From positions 124,001 to 188,000 of the forward strand of contig NW_027488833.1 in NCBI RefSeq assembly GCF_050948215.1: a DNA stretch of 64,000 bases, given 5' to 3'. Both the position numbers and the translations under genes were made by a program. Under the pieces are notes generated by a model, which ran no database searches, was not told the origin of the DNA, and saw nothing but the letters and a program-made list of their open reading frames with translations. Positions 58,940 to 64,000 of the stretch are shown piece after piece; the stretch's first letter is position 1; every line of letters begins with the position of its first letter. This DNA comes from Halictus rubicundus. Its lineage: Eukaryota; Arthropoda; Insecta; Hymenoptera; Halictidae.

Positions 58940-60060
58940 CGAACAACTTCGGCATCTTGCCCGTCTTGTTTGGGGCGACCTCATAAGGGTCTCTGCATAC
59001 TTGCCGGGACCGGAGGGTTTTACGTACGGACTATAGGTCCAAATGCCATGTTACCGATATTTTGTCGAAGCTCGAGCGCCTTCGTTCCGGCCATTGGACT
59101 ATTCCCAGAGACCGCCGTTGTCCGGCGGCAGAACAAGCGGCTGATCATTACCACATGGCCTTTCGAGACCGCGTTGACAGTTCCCTGCTGTGCGTGACAC
59201 AAAAAAAAAGGTTTCTCGGGGCTATACAGGTCCTTAGGTAAACTATCGGTATCTCTCCTCTAGAACATTATGGAAATAGGAATCGTTCCTACCTCTTCGT
59301 GAAACAGCATCACACATCCTTATACATTAACGTAAATTATACATATATTGTAAAAACGAGAATAGTTGTTTTTTTTTATAGGAAGTATTCACGTTAGGAA
59401 GGGGATCATGCCTTGTGAATTCGATCATTTTTGGGGGACTATGTCTCGACTTTTGATGACATTGAAATGTGTTGTGGTCCAAGTGAAACTGGAAGAAATC
59501 CGAAACAATACACCCAAAAGTGTCCGATATCGTGTGTAATGACTCAATCACATGGTAACTTGTAGAATAAGAAGAATTAATTCCACATAAAAATTGCATC
59601 GTTTTGTCTTACGACACGAAAAAATGTACATGGAAACTTCTGAATTCTTGTCCATAATGACCTAAAAATGATTAGATGGAAGGTTCCCTGGCAGGAATGC
59701 TATGGCGTATCTATATCTTGTCCAATGAGACGAGACAGTAGACGTAAACATAGGCGCACGAGTGCGACAGAGTTGAAGTTACCCTTGCAAGACGATTAGC
59801 AAAGGACGCAAGCTGGGTGCTTCACTGCCTCGGTCTCGTTGGTCAGAGCATAGGTACGAATGCGCGGCCGATTGGATCAGAGTGCAAGGGACAGGCCTCG
59901 TTTCACACGTACTTTCGGCTATAGTCGAGATATTGGCTACAGCGGTCACATATACTATGTAGTATGTGACGTCGAAGCCAAAATACTGGGACTGCGGGCG
60001 CGGCTGAGATGGGCATAGGCGGACCTAACGATAGACTCCCCAAAAATGGTGGCACTATCC
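58940..60060 (+). repeat. unnamed dispersed family, copy C
   Basis: Contains in order the TTCGGCATCTTGCCCGTCTT segment, ACTTGCCGGGACCGGAGG, CGGCTGATCATTACC, CATCACACATCCTTA, ACATGGAAACTTCTG and GGCTGAGATGGGCATAGGC segments shared with copies A and B. It gives the uninterrupted sequence for the site where 38006-39851 inserted in copy A. The middle is shorter than in A or B. Confidence 0.65.
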
Positions 60061-60829
60061 ACTATCCTGCGATAAAATCCAAATATTTTTAATATTCTTC
60101 ATATGAATTACTATTTTGAAAAACTATTTTAAAAATCTATTGCATTGAATAAAATATTTTCAAAGTTGCACGCATGCTTTAAAACAAATAAGATTATTTA
60201 CTATTTCATTTTTGGGTTGGACAGGCCTGATTTATGATGTACACAGGCTTGCGATAGTAATCGAACGCCCTTTGAAACAGCACAACTTTTTTTTTTAATT
60301 GGACCAAACGACATGACTACTTCTTGAGCAATTAGAAAAATTGGTTTACCGAATGACGCGCAAAAAAAATTTGGAGTAAACACTGTTGCTAGGAATTCTA
60401 AGAACAAATGAAAAAGTCGAATTGGACAGAGTCGGTGACAATCGCTGTTCATTGAGGTATCTTCCTTGGGCCTGATTATCCCTGCCATCCCTTGCGCTCG
60501 AGGCGCACCTTTACGGGACTGCTAGGTGTGACCGTGCAGGTTGTATGATTAAGGGTCGGCATGACCTTTAAGAAATTTGGGGGTTTATGATGCCATCATT
60601 TGCTATTAAGGCTGGGAACGAAAGATTCTGAAGGACGAGACATGCAATGTCTAAAACATTGTCTACATCATTCACTTGTCGGTTTTTCGACATACATCAA
60701 AGGGGGTGCACGCAAATTTGTTTGCGAACGTGCTAAAATCATTGAAAAATTATTCCTATTTACTGATAGGTATCACTATAATAATTTTTTAATTAAGTTT
60801 AGTGCAAGTTTCATCCCAATATCTATATG
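60061..60829. other. no gene recognised
   Basis: AT-rich, low-information sequence; short frames show no motif. Confidence 0.4.
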
Positions 60830-61043
60830 CATATATATATATATTTATTATATATATATATATTAATATATATATATATATATATTTATTATATATATAT
60901 ATTAATATATATATATATATTAATATATTTTTTATTATTTTTTATTTATTTATTTATTTATTATATTATTTATTATTTATTTATTTATATTATTTTATAT
61001 ATTTATATATATTTTTATTTATATATATATATGTATATATATA
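60830..61043. repeat. (AT)n and TTTAT-rich low-complexity tract
   Basis: Long alternating AT stretches with TTTAT pentamers. Apparent frames full of Tyr and Ile are artefacts of this composition. Confidence 0.95.
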
Positions 61044-61333
61044 CAGTGGCTCACGAAAGTATTCGAACGCTTACGTTTACAATTTTTAATGAATAAAATA
61101 AGATGTACTAAACTAATCTGTATAGAACAATTTGGTATCTGTTGTAAGATTATATAAATATATCATAACTTCTGCCTACGCTGTTGAATCCTTTTCAAAT
61201 TTTACTGACATAATCTTGAGACTTCCCCCTTACAACAGATATCAAATTGTTCTATACAAATCAGTTTAGTACATCTTATTTTATTCATTAAAATTTGTAA
61301 ACGTAAGCGTTCGAATACTTTCGTGAGCCACTT
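61044..61333. mobile_element. Tc1-type MITE, 290 bp
   Basis: Starts CAGTGGCTCACGAAAGTATT and ends with its inverse (one terminal mismatch), flanked by TA (61042-61043 and 61334-61335). Arms of about 100 bp extend to TCTATACAGATTAG-type sequence around a 90-base centre. It has no coding potential. It is presumably mobilised by a Tc1/mariner transposase encoded elsewhere and landed in an AT repeat. Confidence 0.9.
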
Positions 61334-61335
61334 TA

Positions 61336-62395
61336 TATATCTATTTCTTCCTCGTAATTTTCAAATTTTTAAAAAGGCCTTTGATATGAAAACATTGCAT
61401 TTGTTTAATTAAATTGGAAACACCCGGCTAGATCCGTTTACAAAACTGGGATAGGGAAGTTGATTGGTTGGAAAGAGAGAGTGGAGTTAACAATATCGTT
61501 GACCAGGGCTAGTAGAGTGGGAGCAGGGGTTGTAAAAATAATGGGAAATCACGAATTTTCCTAAACGGTCGTCCGAAGCGCATCTTCGAATGACTCGCCC
61601 AGGTATGGTTGCAATTTATATGGTTAGGGCCTAAGACGCTGTGCTATGTGCTAATAAAAAACTGAATCCTCGGCCCGCTGTTCGTCGCAATGTTCGTCGA
61701 AATGTTCAGGTCTGTACGAAGCTGTCAGTCAAAATTATATCCAAAAACTATATAAAGCGATACCAAATCGTACAGTAGAAGTAATAGAAAATAAAGAGGG
61801 ATGTACCCATTATTAAATAAGTGTATATGTTTGATAAGTAATTAGTGTTAGTTAAAATTTATGTTCATTATTATTCATTGCTTTCTTTTTGTACATTTGC
61901 TATCATTTCTTTCTTAAAATGAAACAATTTTTTTGTTACACACTAAACCTTGTAATATTTTAAATTATTTTCAACGACCCGCATATTCTGAGCTCATAAT
62001 GTTTGGATATTATACGTCACAAACGTACAACTTCACATGCGCATTGAGAAATTAAAGGTAGCACACCTCGGCTATCTTTTTGACGAGGAGTGTATTTCTT
62101 CCGCGATTAAGAACAATTCGTAACGTAAAGACCGATAAAAAGTTTCGTTACGATGACGCCTGTTCAACGATTTAAATAATTGACTGTGTGCAAAAATTTC
62201 ACGAAGGGCCGCCGGAGTCTCGCTGAGCACCCCGATGCAGGTAGGTCCACTGTTCTTTAGCCCAATCGAATTTCGTACCGTATTTCCTACCCCCACGCAA
62301 GGGTTTGTTACGAGGTTACCTGGGACGAGAAATTCGTCGGAAAAATCAGTTCTAGTTCCGACCTGCGAGGATTTAGATATTCAGTTCCGAGAACC
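61336..62395. other. no gene in first part; leader of second MADF gene at right
   Basis: 62280-62395 resembles 54860-54975 upstream of the first MADF gene (GAGGTTACCTGGGACGAGAA, GGAAAAATCAGTTCTAGTTC), so it is a shared leader or promoter. Left of that nothing is recognised. Confidence 0.45.
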
Positions 62396-63438
62396 ATGCA
62401 GGACGAACGTCTAATAGAGTGCGTGAGGAGTCGGGAGTTTTTATATAATTTGAGGCACCCCAAGTATTCGGATGCCAAGTACAAGGCCATTGCATGGAGG
62501 CAGATAGGCGACGAGCTGAATCAACCAGGTTAGTAATCACTGTGTTTTAATAACTCCTTAGTTAACAGTCAAACCTGTGTTTGTGCAGACCTTTTCTATG
62601 CCATTTTTCCAAGCGGTCTATGAATGCCAGCGGTACTGGAATCATAACACCCTTGTTATAGCTATTTATGACGTTTCTGAATATTTTTTTGTGCGGTTTC
62701 GTTTGTGAGGTCCCTACCCACAAAAATAGGTTTGACTGTATGTGTAGTGTACGTACGAGCCCCTTGACGCACACTGACAAAAGGTTAACTGCAAAATATG
62801 TTTGTTGTAGCGGCCGCGTGCAAGAAACGTTGGCAAAATATGCGTGATTTGTTCCGGAAGTACCGGGCGAAAGAAAACGCGGTACGAAGTGGCCAGGCGG
62901 CGGGCAGCTCCCATCGGAAGTACAGGCACTGGGATAGCCTACAATTCCTGTCTGCGCATTTCCTCGAAAGGGATCTGATATCGAGCACACAGGCTTCTCA
63001 GAGGTGGGAAATATTTCATGAATATTTGACAAACATTTCAAATTGTATTTTACATTTTAAATTTTATTTTACAGCCTCGAAAATCGCATCGAAGATGACA
63101 GCGAGCATTGCTTCGATGAAACGGGCGAAACGCCCATTGAATATGCTGCACCTTGCGAACGGGACATGCAGCCGCAGGTCCAGAACGAGGAACCACGACA
63201 ACTTTTGGCGAAGACGATAGCCGATTGTAATGAATTCCTACAAGCCGTCGCGAGGAACAAGACGGAGGCACAGCCCGCAAAGCAGTCATCCCTCCATCAC
63301 TTTTTTATGGGGGTAGCGGTTTCTGCAATGGATTTATCCAAGAGGCACCAAGCGCGATTAAAGAGGGGCGTCGTGGCACTGCTGACAAAGTACGAAGAGA
63401 GGGAGTGCGACCAGGCAGGGGAAGCCCACTTAGATTAA
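62396..63438 (+). CDS. MADF-domain protein, intact, three exons
   Basis: Exons 62396-62528, 62811-63003 and 63075-63438 join in frame to 229 residues. Borders are CAG|GTTAGT, TTGTTGTAG|CG, CAGAG|GTGGG and TTTTACAG|CC. The first two exons form a MADF domain (MQDERLIECVRSREFLYNLR, AWRQIGDELNQP, CKKRWQNMRDLFRKYRA). Exon 3 ends with a helix reminiscent of a BESS motif (LHHFFMGVAVSAMDLSKRHQ) and VVALLTKYEERE. Exon 1 has the same length and phase as that of the MADF gene at 54976, so they are paralogues. The first intron is 282 bp and holds no transposase. It is either a transposon accessory gene that lost its partner, or a domesticated copy. Confidence 0.75.
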
Positions 63439-63501
63439 GTTAGATTAGAGTTAACTAAGATAGATTAAGTTAGATTAATTAGGGTAATTATATATAATTA
63501 T

Positions 63502-63734
63502 ATTAGCTACACGACACAGCTAGTAGTATAATAGTAGAAATGAAGTTTATTGAACGTAGTACAATATAATAAGGTACAAGGTGCGTATGTGCGAAGTCTC
63601 GTGTTCACTTCTTAGCGGCTACAACCGATCTGATACCTTTCCCGTATCGCGCTTGCCGCGCCGTGTCTCTCTATCTCTTCTCTCTCTCTCTCTCTCGCTC
63701 ACTCACTCTCTCATCGACCTATCAGGATGCCACA
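63502..63734 (-). repeat. possible solo LTR, reverse orientation
   Basis: Read in reverse, it starts TGTGGCATCCTGATAGG and contains a (GA)n tract and TTCAATAAACTTC, a polyadenylation-type signal. ATTAT occurs on both sides (63497-63501 and 63735-63739). It lacks a canonical CA end, and the flank is AT-rich, so the duplication could be chance. Confidence 0.45.
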
Positions 63735-63894
63735 ATTATGTATAGGGTTAATTAGGGTAAGCCAGTTAAGATGGATTTTTTAATAAATTGTTATTTAAAT
63801 AATGTTTCTACTTTTTGGTTCCTTTTCCCTCCTTTAATCATTAAGTAGACTAACAATGAGAGGCCACGGCAGATTCTGTTCAAACTTTGCACCC

Positions 63895-64000
63895 CAGATA
63901 GCACGCGACGTCTTAAAGACGTCTGTTTTACGTCCATTTTACGTCTGAAAGTCTTACGTCTGGAAAAGGCGTCTTTAAGGCGTCTTATTTCAGACGTAAA
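63895..64000. repeat. degenerate ACGTCT/GACGTC repeat at window edge
   Basis: After CAGATAGCACGCG come repeated GACGTCTTAAAGACGTCTG- and TTACGTCTG-type words, self-complementary in many registers. It continues past the window and may be the end of a palindromic element. Confidence 0.6.

Noticed and set aside
60802..61096. Tyr/Ile-rich open frames
   Set aside because: They lie in an AT dinucleotide tract and run into a MITE end.
62562..63041. 159-codon reverse frame across the second MADF gene
   Set aside because: Mostly antisense to MADF exon 2, which has splice sites and a known domain; I see no transposase motif in it.

Overview
This is eukaryotic, AT-rich DNA, almost certainly from an insect and probably a hymenopteran such as an ant. 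The grounds are short introns with GT..AG borders, a DD41D mariner, an errantivirus-like Gypsy element with an env gene, PIF/Harbinger, hAT and CACTA-type DNA transposons, and purine-rich non-LTR elements. There is no operon structure and I see no rRNA, tRNA gene or CRISPR array. Nearly everything is transposable element, much of it nested, so insertions can be ordered in time by which element interrupts which.

Layout, left half. 1-608: end of a CACTG-ended foldback element. 1912-2482: reverse-strand LTR-like repeat. 2483-8001: decayed CACTA-like transposon with two genes, a transposase (3978-5924) and a DUF4806-type protein (6010-6966). 9845-13275: reverse-strand hAT transposase relic split by a 1.6 kb hAT-type foldback element (10388-12007, 8-bp duplication) and a solo LTR (12072-13038, 5-bp duplication). 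13606-16350: reverse-strand Gypsy pol fragment split by a TA-flanked pogo-like element (14417-15815). 16384-18966: a CACTG element copy, a LINE scrap, a 280-bp solo LTR and a truncated hAT foldback element. 18974-20538: mariner relic. 20541-31467: errantivirus-like provirus with a truncated 5' LTR, itself carrying a solo LTR in the protease region and a 2.8 kb DNA transposon with about 595-bp inverted repeats in env. 32213-37680: GA-rich LINE with a 491-bp MITE inside its reverse transcriptase ORF.

Layout, right half. 37925-42060, 51968-54215 and 58940-60060 are three copies of one dispersed family with no recognisable coding capacity; the first holds two further insertions. 43324-45146 and 49043-51304 are a duplicated block made of a 187-bp tandem repeat plus about 1.3 kb of unique-looking sequence. 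Between the two copies lies the only convincing ordinary host gene, a five-exon reverse-strand gene (45438-46368) for a small multi-pass membrane protein. 54976-57404 is a PIF/Harbinger element whose transposase gene starts downstream of, and ends inside the first intron of, an opposite-strand MADF-domain gene. 62396-63438 is a second, intact MADF gene of the same family with no transposase in its intron.

How the genes relate. The transposases and their accessory proteins (transposase with DUF4806; Harbinger transposase with MADF) are self-mobility pairs rather than host pathways. Most coding regions carry frameshifts or stops. The exceptions that read through cleanly are the membrane-protein gene, the Harbinger transposase and the 62396-63438 MADF gene. 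Family names rest on motif recognition by eye; no database search was run.
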